A stretch of DNA of 64,000 bases from Ooceraea biroi (taxonomy: Eukaryota > Arthropoda > Insecta > Hymenoptera > Formicidae), in assembly GCF_003672135.1 (NCBI RefSeq), contig NC_039519.1:5952001-6016000 (forward strand), given 5' to 3'. The notes below the pieces were generated by a model, which was given only the letters and a program-made list of their open reading frames with translations, did not search any database and was not told the origin of the DNA. This document shows positions 13,329 through 26,073 of the stretch, one piece after another; within the stretch, counting starts at the first letter, position 1; every line of letters starts with the position of its first letter. A program made the translations under genes and the position numbers.

Positions 13329-16300
13329 ATCGGAATAAAGGACGCAGGAGCGCCGAGTCGACGAGCGACTGTGAGAAAATGATGCGTCGACATCGACAAA
13401 GCCTACTATAAAGTGGCGCTAATATCAAATTATTCTACATAGAAGAATATATAAGCATAAATTTGTATACGTTACTCTTGTCTCAAGACAGTAAGACAAT
13501 CTTGTTTAATTCGAGAGAGAAGAATAGAAATTACTGATTTAAATTAAAAATTGTTTTATTTTCATATTTTTTATACTTGTAATACGATTAAATTAGTGAA
13601 GAATATTTTTCGTCTTGTTATCAGAAATCCTTTCCGAGGGTGTACAATAGCCCGCAGACGCAGGCGCGCTTGCGTTCCATCTCTCGTAATCGTCATTAAC
13701 AATTAATGCAACGCGCTGGCGCGGCTCGCTCTCGAATTCGGCGCGCATCGTCGAGGACGGATACGTCGCATTTTTCCATTCAATTGCCTGGCGCGTACCA
13801 GCACCGCGGCCTCGCGTCGGTTAGAAGGAGGTAGCTGAACGTATCTGGAGATACGGCGTGGAGGTCTCTCGGAGCTGGCGAGAATGTAATTATGAAGCGG
13901 AGATCCACGGGACGAGATACGGACCCCGCGAGCGTGATGGATGTTTTCAGCGTCTGCTCCGCGTCTGCTCCGCATTACTGAGTTACGAGCTCGCGAGTAT
14001 AGACACGTCGTCCCTCTCTGCCTGCCTCGGGAAGTGCGTTCTCTAAGCACCGCCGATGTATGCGCCGACGGGACGACCATTCTATGTAAATCGTGTCGCA
14101 AAAGACCCGACACCACGAAGGCCGGCGCGCCTCGGGGAGAACGAGCGCCTTCGGCTCGTTCCTTGCGGTAGGATCGTGTCCGTCGATGACGTTAAAATGG
14201 CTACCCGTACGGAGCTGTCCCGCGAAAGTCGCCAGCTGAATGATCCCGCCGAGATCACGAGAGAGTATGCCGCGTATTATCGTATGAACGCGCTCTTTAT
14301 CGTGCCCGAATTAAATTTTAATTCCACGTGTTTAATTCCAGGGTAATTATACGTTGCGAATATAGCGTTATATAGTAGATCCTCGGATTTAATGCAAGGA
14401 TCGCTACATAAAGCGATGCCCGCAAAAGTTTAATCAGATCTACGCGACGCATCCAAGTTGAGATGATTCCGCGTCTACTTGCGGAAACGATCAAGAACGA
14501 AGACTACGTTAACTCGAGATTGGAAAGGTTCCAAGCCTCCGCGAAGGAGCTTTATTTCGGGCGCTTCCATCAGGTGTTCCAATTCTGGATGACGTCGAGC
14601 GAGTATATCATACGTCATTTACCAGAAGAAGCGTTTTACTGTAACTACATCCTGCTGTACGGAATCTCAATGATTCGCTGCGTTCGCTGATTCGATTTTC
14701 ATGTTTCATGCCGGTGCTACTGAAAAGCCGCGCGTTCCGCGGAAATAGCCGGGAGGGAAAGCCCAAAAGGTTTCATAACCGGCCCGGTATACGTGGAGGA
14801 ACAGCTAATGCAAGACGGGGTTCCTGCCTCTCGTACACACGTGCGCTTGTATAAGTGTGTGCACCGGGCGAGCTCTGGTCCCGCCCAGGTCTGCTGGCCA
14901 ATAGTCATTAGCTGGGCCCATTAAACCCCCAGCGTGCACGCACGCATGCACGCACGCACACATGCGCGCTCATGCACGTGATCGTGATCACGCGACAAGC
15001 TCGCCCGCTCGCGCGCTTGGAGAAGGCGGCAAAGAAGGACGAAGATGAACTGACGTGGAGCACCTTGATGCGAAAGCGAGAGGAAGAACGCCGGCCAGGC
15101 GTTCGAAGGGAGCGGGTGAAAGCGGAAAGACGGAAAGAGCAAGAGATATATATGCTCGTCTCCGCGGACCGGGTGCTAGTATGGCGCGCCGCTCTGCCTG
15201 CTTCGGCCGTGGTTTGCGCGAGCGTTCGCCAGCTTCGCCGAGGCGAACGCTCGGCTCGGCCGCCAGCTTCATGGCCCGCGGCGGGTCTGGTAGCGTCTCC
15301 CGGTGAGAGACGGTGAAACGAAACGGTGGGGAGCGTGCACGGGAGGCAGAGGCGGGTCCGAGAGGCGGCTTTAACGCCCGCCTTCCATCGGCTTTATAGC
15401 AGCTGATAGCGGACGGCGTAATCAAACGGCACTCGCCGTGATGTCGCGCGTATCGTGATCCAGGGGGAAGCCGATGCCGGGTGCGCGCACCATTTCCGAC
15501 GGTCGAACGGGGCAACTGATTTGTCCAGCTTTTCCCTCTTGGACAGACTGGGGGTCTTGATAAAAAAGAAAACCGCAGGCTTTCCTGGCCGACACTGATT
15601 CTCGCGTTCTCGCGCGATTGATAAGCGGGCGTTTTAGAGAAGCGCTGATGTCGCAGCGCGGACTAAAGCTTGATGTAACTTCAAATTTATTCTATGGAAT
15701 AGGAAACTTGTATCTTGATGTTGAGACTCAATTTCCTCTGTTCGAAATACAAAGAGATCTTTATTGCTACATAGATGTCAGAAATTACGCGCGTGCACTC
15801 CACCGCGAGTGACAGGCATTTGCCTGGGAATAAATATTGTGTATGGAAAAAAGAAAATAATTATCGGCTCTGAGTAGCAAGTTTTTGCGTTTACAAACTG
15901 GTGTAATTACAATTTGCTTTTATATAGCTCTCGATACATGTAATCATGATGTACCAAATCACGCAAGCAGTCTCTTCTGCAACTGGCGCACCAACGTCAC
16001 TGTCTTTCGAATTCGCGTAAAACATTCCGTTCACTGACGTTCAGCGAGGCCAATAGTCTCCCTTGCACACCTTTCCGAGGTTTTATTCGCGACATCACAG
16101 GTCGCGGTCGCAACTAAATCGAGGCATCCACGATGATCCACGATGACCACGTCACATAGCTCCTTCCACAGCACGTTTCACTTCTTTCGAACTCGCGACG
16201 CGCATGAAAATTCGCTTATCCTTCCTCCCCTGCGGAATTCCTCGGTACAGGAGACTCCTCTTCCCCTCTCTCCTCGGCGTGCGTCCCGAGGAACGTCGCT

Positions 16301-17530
16301 TCCTGGCATCGTGCGGAGGACTGCGGCCGCGGAGCGAAGCCGCAGCAGAAGAGCCAGCAACGGGCAACGACGAGCGGATATTTCAGCTGGCGGCTCCTGC
16401 TGAGATGCGGCGATTATGTTTGTCCATTAATATGCGCCGAGACAAGGCAACGAGGTCTTTTATCCGTTCCTCCATGGCGGCGTGGCGAGTGGGTCTCTGG
16501 GTCTTCGGGTCTAGGGCCGGCCCGGTACGTCCTATCATTTATCACGGCGTTTCACGCACATTTTTCGTCCTACCCACGACCACGAGCCGACGCGTCGTTG
16601 GCTTCCATTCACCGGTGCCAAGTGCAGAGTGCGGTTCACTCCGACGACAAAGAGATTGCGCCGCGCGCCTTCCGCGATCTACCGATTCATCATGAGTTTC
16701 ATTAAAGTGTCGCGTGTTATTGTTATGCACGAAGGAGTGTCGCGTGGCGCAACGTGGACGGTGCAAGTTATCAATATTATCTGCGTTCAAATAGAAAGCT
16801 GGAGAAAGCTGGAACATTACTCGTTAACGTTGAAAATAATCTGACGAGCGATATCGTACACGTTGTGTAGCTCTTTTAGGATAGGGCACCATGAATTGCG
16901 AGAATTTCTCCATTGTCATCGCGCCATCATTTTTCCGAACGGTTAGCGGCGATCAAAATATCCTGCCTCCGAGTTCCGACTTTGAAACGGCGCACAGTGG
17001 TCAAAACGACTGAAAACGTGGCCAAAATCCATTTCAAAAACAGTTTTTTTATCGTCATTACATTATTGTTTGTTAGTTCTAAGTCCGTACTAAATTTCTC
17101 TAACGTTATAGTCCAAACAAATTTCATTCATGAGAGCTATAAATGTATAAAGTTCATTATCGTAAGTCTCTAATATGATTTTCGCCATAATCGGTGTCAC
17201 AATTGTGATTTCATTCACGAAGTTATCACGTACCGGGTTATTAAATCTTTTCATCCTTGTTTTATCGTATCCTTTGTGCTTCTGATAACGCTGTTATTTA
17301 TTCAATTTTCATTACAGTTAATAGAAAATAAAATAAGATAGTGCTGTTGTGATGTAACACTAATGAAATATTGCGATTCAAAGTCCCCGTCGTGAGTCGG
17401 CGCGATAAATCAAACAGAATTTAAAATTTAATTATATATCAAAAGAAATAAGAAAAAGTTTATCTGCGCCAAACTGCGCCGAAGTTTTTTCTCAAAATGC
17501 TTCCCTGAAGACATATTTCGGTGCAACTTT
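13329..17530. other. Intergenic CpG-rich DNA, no recognisable gene
   Basis: Contains low-complexity GC-rich stretches, for example a (GCAC)-rich tract at about 14,931-14,975. ORFs up to 175 aa (14,988-15,515) and 163 aa (16,204-16,695) overlap one another on both strands, have R/A/P/S-rich composition and no recognisable motif. I treat them as chance ORFs. Confidence 0.45.
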
Positions 17531-17618
17531 TAAAATGGGACACCCTGTATATATAATTAATATTATATTAATTACATTGCATCAGAATTATGGGAAAATC
17601 ACTAAATTGCAGTTATAT

Positions 17619-17710
17619 ATCAACGTTCGAACAGTGTATTGTCGAATACCGATTTACGTAATCACGTTTGACATTGTCGATATTCGACAATACACTGTTC
17701 GAACGTTGAT
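17619..17710. repeat. Perfect 30-bp inverted repeat, 32-bp loop
   Basis: The left arm 17,619-17,648 begins ATCAACGTTCGAACAGTG. The right arm 17,681-17,710 is its exact reverse complement. Confidence 0.9.
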
Positions 17711-17849
17711 CTCCATACACGACAGAGAATGTGGATACAACTAGACGGGTCATTGTTTATCGAAATTCTAACTTCCGGTCTGAAATTTTTTTTTAATGAG
17801 ATATGGTATTTTTTATTACGGATTCGGATTCTACGCGAGAAAACATGCA

Positions 17850-17976
17850 ACTTTTGTCTGAAACATTTTTCCGAAAAATGTCATCTTATGTCCTTAAAAT
17901 GATCTTCAAGATGAGTTTTGAGGACGTTTTAAGGACATAAGATGACATTTTTCGGAAAAATGTTTCAGACAAAAGT
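17850..17976. repeat. Perfect 50-bp inverted repeat, 27-bp loop
   Basis: The left arm 17,850-17,899 begins ACTTTTGTCTGAAACATT. The right arm 17,927-17,976 is its exact complement. A transcript would fold into an uninterrupted 50-bp duplex. Confidence 0.9.
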
Positions 17977-18205
17977 TACTTACTTTTCGATGGAGAATAA
18001 GAATCTGCAATAAAAAGTTGGGGTTTCAATTTAAGAAATTGAAGGTGATCTTCGCGTGACCTTCAAACGACTATTCAAGGTCAAACCAATGGTATCATCT
18101 TATATCCCCCTCGAAATCGTGACATGTTTGTCTGAAACATTTTTTCGTATCTCTTTTAGTGTTTTAAAAAATCGACTGTATAAATTAAAATGGGCCACCC
18201 TGTAT

Positions 18206-20414
18206 ATGATTTAGAATAATTTGAGTATGTACAGAATTTCGACCAGGTTTTTGGTAATCTTGACCACTGTGCGGCTCGTGACTGATCCCCTACGGGTGGT
18301 GGACGAAAGCAGAAGTGCGAATCGAGAAATCGCGCAATCTGAAAAAATGACGGATTGCAAAGCCTGACAACGAGCGCCGCGAGCGAGCTTTCGTGATTAC
18401 GCGCGTTCGCCACGTAGGGACAACCTTGGACCTAAGGAGGCTGACGCTTCCGAGACCAGGCCGCGAAGAGACCGACGAGGGAGTCGTGATAGGAGTCTGT
18501 CAGGTATTTCGAATAGGTGGGTTACCAGTAGAGAGTAATAATAATTCCTCTTCGGGAACGGTTATACGGGGCCGGGGCCGCGAGTGATTTAGTAACTCGG
18601 TTCTTAACTTGTTTCCTTTTTTCTGCCTTGGGCCGGCGCGGCTCGGGCCCCACGAAGACCGCGTCAATATGTTAATCCAGGGAATATAATCCCCTCGATA
18701 CGAGTCCGAGAACGATGGAGCGAGGTTATTAAAGCTCCTGAGGAACTCGTCTTCCCGCCTGCCGGTATCGCGTCCCCTCCTGCCACCCCCTCCGTCTCTC
18801 TCGCTGGACCCGGAGAAACGTTATGCTCGCTGCGTCGTCGTAAATATGAAATATCGAAGTCCGGATTCACGGATCGTCGGTTTCGTCGATGCCGCGACGA
18901 CGATGATCATTTTCGGCGTCTCCACCTTTCCCCTTCGAGCTCTTCGTCTTGCTCCGCTTCCCTCCCACCCCCGCGGCGTCCCATTCCACCCGAATGCCAA
19001 TTAAAAATCTTCCTTTCGGCGATTTTACGAGAGAAGGCCTCGTTTCAGGGATCGTGGGACCGACCGGCCCGGAAAGCTTCGTTCCTCTCTTACGAGGAGA
19101 AGGCGCCTGGCTCTGCATCCTGGACCGCCGATGGACTCCTCTTTTCGCACTCGCTGCGACGTCGCGAAATTAGAAATTCCGTACTGTTTAATTTCGTCGA
19201 AATTCCACGACGCGGCGTGTAGCCGGGGAAATTGCGCGGGCTGGTTTATTTCCGAGCGTGCCGCCGCGTGCTGCGAAGGAGACGGCCGGATATTCCGGAC
19301 GAGGCACCTATACCGGGCAGGAAGTGTGTCAGGATACGCCACGTGGTTCCTTGCTCGTCACGGTTGATTGGCGTTTGCATAGTTAATGCATAATGCGAGC
19401 GAATTCGCGCGCCGCCGATGACTATGCAGATTTAGACACGAGCTCGTGTACAGCGATTTGCTTGCGAATTGGATCAACGACCCTCTCTCCATCCTCCTCC
19501 TATGTATAGCGCGAAGATGAGATGTGACGGAAACGAGGCGTCCGTGGAGTCATCCGACGAGATCTCCCTCAGGGAAGGGAGGGAGAGAGGGAGAATCCGG
19601 TATCCGTATATACACCGTATATACGGAAGCGTTTGAATTAAACGGACGAGCGGAATTTATCTCGATGCCGCTGTTAATCCTGCCTCGTTAACGTTCGTTC
19701 GTCGGCGCAGGCGAGCACGCGCGACCAAGCAGGAATTTATAAAATCGGCGAGACGTGATTACATCGCGCGACCGCGGTAGATCTGGATTAACGGCGGGGC
19801 TGCAAATGCGAGGTTGCACGCAGATTATTTTTTCCCGTCCCCGGAGCACGAAGCCCGCGGGGCCCGATGATACGCGGGCCCCGTGTGTATTGATCGCGGT
19901 AAATTTGGATCAGCGTCCCGACGCTTCCTACATATATAACGCGCTCACGAATCGCAGTTTCTTAATACGCACGCAACATTGTCCGACCCCCGCGGCTCCC
20001 TCGTCCGGTTTCTCAATGGAATACCGAGTCCAAGAATGAGGGGAGGATAACGACTATTTCTTTTCGCCTCTCGTTCTTTGCGCGCCGGGGCGGCGTGCGA
20101 TGCAACAGATCAGAAGAGCGAGAAAGTGAAAAATGAAAAAGAGGGGTCAGCGGAGGAGGGTTTGAAGGCGCGGCGCGGCTCCACGCTCGATTTTTCAAAA
20201 AGGAAATTATAAAAGCGAACTGGAAACGGGAGGGGCGGCAGTAAAGAGGGATCTTTACGAGACACGGGGCCCCCGAGGCCTGACTCGCAAAGGGAAGTGG
20301 TAGACGGGGCCCACCGTGACATCCCAACGTTGTTTATCGAGTTACGGAATCCGAAGATAAAATCGTGCCACTGTACTCCACGCAGGCGGGGTCTACCAAG
20401 AGAACGAAGAAACT

Positions 20415-20455
<41 letters not shown>

Positions 20456-21356
20456 CACTCTCGAGTTTGGCATTCGTTAAGAATAGTGTGCGTATCGATT
20501 TCGCTGGAAACACCGTGAATGTATCTTCGCACGTTGTAGAGATTTACTTATTAAGAAATACTATCTGCATAAAATTTTATACAGATTTGCTTTTTCCGTT
20601 TTCCATTCATTTATATAAAATGATAACGCAGAAAATGTATTTTATATAAAATAAAAAATTATGATAAACCGGCATTTAGAAATCGAAAGTTATGTAGAGA
20701 AATTGTAAAATTAATAACGGACAGTGTGTGTTGGGTATTAAATATATATAAAAAAAAGCCTCAGTTTTTTATTTAAATTAATTTGTATCAAGATTTACTT
20801 TTTACATGTGAATCGCTATACATGCACAATTATTTTACGTATTAAAAAATCTCATTACACATTTTTATAATAATTTTATTTATCTATTCAATCGATAGGA
20901 ACATTACATGATTGCCGTTACATGGTTGTCTTGTAAAATTAAATATATTGTTACATAAGAATACCGCCAGTTATTGCCATTTCGATTAGCAACGAATTGC
21001 TCTTATTTTACATCTACTATTATGCAATGCACTCCGGTTCTCGTAACAGGGAGTGAATAATTTGGCACGCGAATTGCAAATAATCTGACACGTGAGGTTG
21101 AATATGAATTTACGTATTACGAGCAACAGTAGATTTATGCTGTGTCACGAGCCACATAACTTAAACGTCGCGTCGTGCTGCCGGCTCAACAAACTCGCGC
21201 GGTCGCGTGATCCGAAATGCGCTATTCCGTGATTTACGTCAATTCTTTTATCCGAAATCTATTAGAGACACGACTCCGCGCAAAATACCTGATCAACAAT
21301 AAACGTAATGGTTCGTTGCAGGAGCTGCAGGAGCTGCAGCGCGCGCGCTGGAGCGT
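18206..21356. other. Intergenic DNA, no recognisable gene
   Basis: GC-rich to about 20,400, then AT-rich. It contains an (AG)n microsatellite. I looked here on the minus strand for the missing C-terminal exons of unc79, since the intact gene would run leftward through it, and recognised none. Confidence 0.45.
20420..20453. repeat. (AG)n microsatellite
   Basis: About 17 uninterrupted AG dinucleotides. Confidence 0.95.
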
Positions 21357-21360
21357 TTAA

Positions 21361-24300
21361 GGGGGGAGCCTGCTTTAGAACGCTGAAAATAAGGTATATT
21401 TTACGAATTGTTTTTGGAGAAACTATACAGCGGATCATTATAAAACTTTGATGCATTTATTAGTACATGTTTAAAGATAAACAAAATTATTTTTTGATTT
21501 GAATATATCGCTTGTAGAGGTCGTCCTGGAGAAATCTTAGTGCAGCCGCGTCGCCGGCATTGCAAATTGGTGAGCATTCTCCTGCCTCCAAATTTCGTCC
21601 AAACTGAAAAATTGAAATATGTTCTCGTTATTTATGAATTCCCATCGTCGATGAACCAAAGAGAGAAGAAAAAAGTTGAAAAGTGCCAAAATGGTGGAGC
21701 TTAGAACACAAAAGTACGATTTTTAGGCAAAGTGTTTGAACTTTTTCGTGCAAAAATAATTGTTTAACTTAATGTTTTTATGAATATTAAAAGTTCATCG
21801 ACGATGGGAATTCATAAATAACGAGAAAATATTTCAATTTTTCAGTTTGGATGAAATTTGGAGGCAGGAGAATGCTCACCAATTTACAATGCCGGCTGCA
21901 CTAAGATGCCTCCAGGACGACCTCTACAGGCGATATATTCAAATCAAAAAATAATTTTTTTGTCTTTAAACATGTACTAATAAATGCATCAAAGTTTTAT
22001 GCATTTATTAGTACATGTTTAAAGATAAAAAAAATTATTTTTTTATTTGAATATATCGCTCGTAGAGGTCGTCCTGGAGAAATCTTAGTGCAGCCGCGTC
22101 GCCGGCATTGCAAATTGGTGAGCATTCTCCTGCCTCCAAATTTCGTCTAAACTGAAAAATTGAAATATGTTCTCGTTATTTATGAATTCCCATCGTCGAT
22201 GAACCAAAGAGAGAAGAAAAAAGTTGAAAAGTGCCAAAATGGTGGAGCTTAGAACACAAAAGTACGATTTTTAGGCAAAGTGTTTGAACTTTTTCGTGCA
22301 AAAATAATTGTTTAACTTAATGTTTTTATGAATATTAAAGGTTCATCGACGATGGGAATTCATAAATAACGAGAAAATATTTCAATTTTTCAGTTTGGAT
22401 GAAATTTGGAGGCAGGAGAATGCTCACCAATTTACAATGCCGGCTGCACTAAGATGCCTCCAGGACGACCTCTACAGGCGATATATTCAAATCAAAAAAT
22501 AATTTTTTTGTCTTTAAACATGTACTAATAAATGCATCAAAGTTTTATGCATTTATTAGTACATGTTTGAAGATAAAAAAAATTATTTTTTTATTTGAAT
22601 ATATCGCTCGTAGAGGTCGTCCTGGAGAAATCTTAGTGCAGCCGCGTCGCCGGCATTGCAAATTGGTGAGCATTCTCCTGCCTCCAAATTTCGTCCAAAC
22701 TGAAAAATTGAAATATGTTCTCGTTATTTATGAATTCCCATCGTCGATGAACCAAAGAGAGAAGAAAAAAGCTGAAAAGTGCCAAAATGGTGGAGCTTAG
22801 AACACAAAAGTACGATTTTTAGGCAAAGTGTTTGAACTTTTTCGTGCAAAAATAATTGTTTAACTTAATGTTTTTATGAATATTAAAGGTTCATCGACGA
22901 TGGGAATTCATAAATAACGAGAAAATATTTCAATTTTTCAGTTTGGATGAAATTTGGAGGCAGGAGAATGCTCACCAATTTACAATGCCGGCTGCACTAA
23001 GATGCCTCCAGGACGACCTCTACAGGCGATATATTCAAATCAAAAAATAATTTTTTTGTCTTTAAACATGTACTAATAAATGCATCAAAGTTTTATGCAT
23101 TTATTAGTACATGTTTAAAGATAAAAAAAATTATTTTTTTATTTGAATATATCGCTCGTAGAGGTCGTCCTGGAGAAATCTTAGTGCAGCCGCGTCGCCG
23201 GCATTGCAAATTGGTGAGCATTCTCCTGCCTCCAAATTTCGTCTAAACTGAAAAATTGAAATATGTTCTCGTTATTTATGAATTCCCATCGTCGATGAAC
23301 CAAAGAGAGAAGAAAAAAGTTGAAAAGTGCCAAAATGGTGGAGCTTAGAACACAAAAGTACGATTTTTAGGCAAAGTGTTTGAACTTTTTCGTGCAAAAA
23401 TAATTGTTTAACTTAATGTTTTTATGAATATTAAAGGTTCATCGACGATGGGAATTCATAAATAACGAGAAAATATTTCAATTTTTCAGTTTGGATGAAA
23501 TTTGGAGGCAGGAGAATGCTCACCAATTTACAATGCCGGCTGCACTAAGATGCCTCCAGGACGACCTCTACAGGCGATATATTCAAATCAAAAAATAATT
23601 TTTTTGTCTTTAAACATGTACTAATAAATGCATCAAAGTTTTATGCATTTATTAGTACATGTTTGAAGATAAAAAAAATTATTTTTTTATTTGAATATAT
23701 CGCTCGTAGAGGTCGTCCTGGAGAAATCTTAGTGCAGCCGCGTCGCCGGCATTGCAAATTGGTGAGCATTCTCCTGCCTCCAAATTTCGTCCAAACTGAA
23801 AAATTGAAATATGTTCTCGTTATTTATGAATTCCCATCGTCGATGAACCAAAGAGAGAAGAAAAAAGCTGAAAAGTGCCAAAATGGTGGAGCTTAGAACA
23901 CAAAAGTACGATTTTTAGGCAAAGTGTTTGAACTTTTTCGTGCAAAATAATTGTTTAACTTAATGTTTTTATGAATATTAAAGGTTCATCGACGATGGGA
24001 ATTCATAAATAACGAGAAAATATTTCAATTTTTCAGTTTGGATGAAATTTGGAGGCAGGAGAATGCTCACCAATTTACAATGCCGGCTGCACTAAGATGC
24101 CTCCAGGACGACCTCTACAGGCGATATATTCAAATCAAAAAATAATTTTTTTGTCTTTAAACATGTACTAATAAATGCATCAAAGTTTTATGCATTTATT
24201 AGTACATGTTTAAGATAAAAAAAATTATTTTTTTATTTGAATATATCGCTCGTAGAGGTCGTCCTGGAGAAATCTTAGTGCAGCCGCGTCGCCGGCATTG

Positions 24301-25910
24301 CAAATTGGTGAGCATTCTCCTGCCTCCAAATTTCGTCCAAACTGAAAAATTGAAATATGTTCTCGTTATTTATGAATTCCCATCGTCGATGAACCAAAGA
24401 GAGAAGAAAAAAGTTGAAAAGTGCCAAAATGGTGGAGCTTAGAACACAAAAGTACGATTTTTAGGCAAAGTGTTTGAACTTTTTCGTGCAAAATAATTGT
24501 TTAACTTAATGTTTTTATGAATATTAAAGGTTCATCGACGATGGGAATTCATAAATAACGAGAAAATATTTCAATTTTTCAGTTTGGATGAAATTTGGAG
24601 GCAGGAGAATGCTCACCAATTTACAATGCCGGCTGCACTAAGATGCCTCCAGGACGACCTCTACAGGCGATATATTCAAATCAAAAAATAATTTTTTTGT
24701 CTTTAAACATGTACTAATAAATGCATCAAAGTTTTATGCATTTATTAGTACAGGTTTAAGGATAAAAAAATTATTTTTTTATTTGAATATATCGCTCGTA
24801 GAGGTCGTCCTGGAGAAATCTTAGTGCAGCCGCGTCGCCGGCATTGCAAATTGGTGAGCATTCTCCTGCCTCCAAATTTCGTCCAAACTGAAAAATTGAA
24901 ATATGTTCTCGTTATTTATGAATTCCCATCGTCGATGAACCAAAGAGAGAAGAAAAAAGTTGAAAAGTGCCAAAATGGTGGAGCTTAGAACACAAAAGTA
25001 CGATTTTTAGGCAAAGTTTTGAACTTTTTCATGCAAAAATAATTGTTTAACTTAATGTTTTTATGAATATTAAAGGTTCATCGACGATGGGAATTCATAA
25101 ATAACGAGAAAATATTTCAATTTTTCAGTTTGGATGAAATTTGGAGGCAGGAGAATGCTCACCAATTTACAACGCCGGCTGCACTAAGATGCCTCCAGGA
25201 CGACCTCTACAGGCGATATATTCAAATCAAAAAATAATTTTTTTATCTTTAAACATGTACTAATAAATGCATCAAAGTTTTATGCATTTATTAGTACATG
25301 TTTGAAGATAAAAAAAATTATTTTTGATTTGAATATATCGCTTGCAGAGGTCGTCCTGGAGAAATCTTAGTGCAGCCGCGTCGCCGGCATTGCAAATTGG
25401 TGAGCATTCTCCTGCCTCCAAATTTCGTCCAAACTGAAAAATTGAAATATGTTCTCGTTATTTATGAATTCCCATCGTCGATGAACCAAAGAGAGAAGAA
25501 AAAAGTTGAAAAGTGCCAGAATGGTGGAGCTTAGAACACAAAAGTACGATTTTTAGGCAAAGTTTTTGAACTTTTTCATGCAAAAGTAATTATTTAACTT
25601 AATGTTTTTATGAATATTAAAGGTTCATCGACGATGGGAATTCATAAATAACGAGAAAATATTTCAATTTTTCAGTTTGGATGAAATTTGGAGGCAGGAG
25701 AATGCTCACCAATTTACAACGCCGGCTGCACTAAGGTGCCTCCAGGACGACCTCTACAGGCGATATATTCAAATAATAAAATAATTTTTTTATCTTGAAA
25801 CATGTACTAATAAATGCATCAAAGTTTTATAACGATCCGCTGTATAGTTTCTCCAAAAACAATTCGTAAAATTATACCTTATTTTCAACGTTCTAAAGCA
25901 GGCTCCCCCC
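21361..25910 (+). mobile_element. TTAA-flanked TIR element with internal tandem array (copy 2, 8 units)
   Basis: TTAA lies at 21,357-21,360 and 25,911-25,914. The ends are GGGGGGAGCCTGCTTTAGAA and its perfect inverse, within long inverted termini. The core holds eight units of 544-549 bp; the marker GTCGTCCTGGAGAAATCTTA recurs near 21,520, 22,067, 22,616, 23,164, 23,713, 24,260, 24,807 and 25,351. Units share variants not seen in the other copies (GGCATTGCAAATTGG with CTCTACAGGCG). Units 2+3 and 4+5 form a repeated dimer (see findings). Core orientation is plus, opposite to the array at 27,562-28,821. There is no transposase gene; 77-78 aa ORFs recur because the repeat recurs. Confidence 0.9.
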
Positions 25911-25914
25911 TTAA

Positions 25915-26073
25915 GAGAGATATCTCCTCGAGACGAGATGAAGCATCTTGCATCGGTTTTTGTCGAAACTAAAATTTGGATGCTTTTAATATTTTAAAAA
26001 GGCGAATAGCTTGCCAGAAAAAATAAGAAATGGAAATTAATTTTAACAGAGACACATTTCGTTTGCTCCGCAG
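25915..26073 (+). other. Intron remnant upstream of the inverted unc79 exons
   Basis: A short stretch between the TTAA element and the first + strand unc79 exon, ending in the acceptor TTTGCTCCGCAG. No other content seen. Confidence 0.6.

Larger units (their letters stand above)
17531..18205. mobile_element. Cluster of MITE relics with two perfect hairpins
   Basis: Two transposon ends in the same orientation, AAAATGGGACACCCTGTAT near 17,532 and AAAATGGGCCACCCTGTAT near 18,187, bracket a region holding two perfect inverted repeats (listed separately). The phrase TGTCTGAAACATTTTT occurs in the second hairpin and again near 18,129, so the segment is built from related transposon pieces. No coding capacity. 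Confidence 0.6.

Noticed and set aside
14988..16695. ORFs of 175 and 163 aa in GC-rich DNA
   Set aside because: Overlapping ORFs occur on both strands, composition is R/A/P/S-rich, and there is no motif, splice context or homology I recognise.
22567..24442. Recurrent 77-78 aa ORF (…LVSILLPPNFVQTEKLKYVLVIYE… type) in every array
   Set aside because: It repeats because the 547-bp transposon unit repeats. It changes frame with single indels, runs through the palindrome on both strands, and has no family signature.
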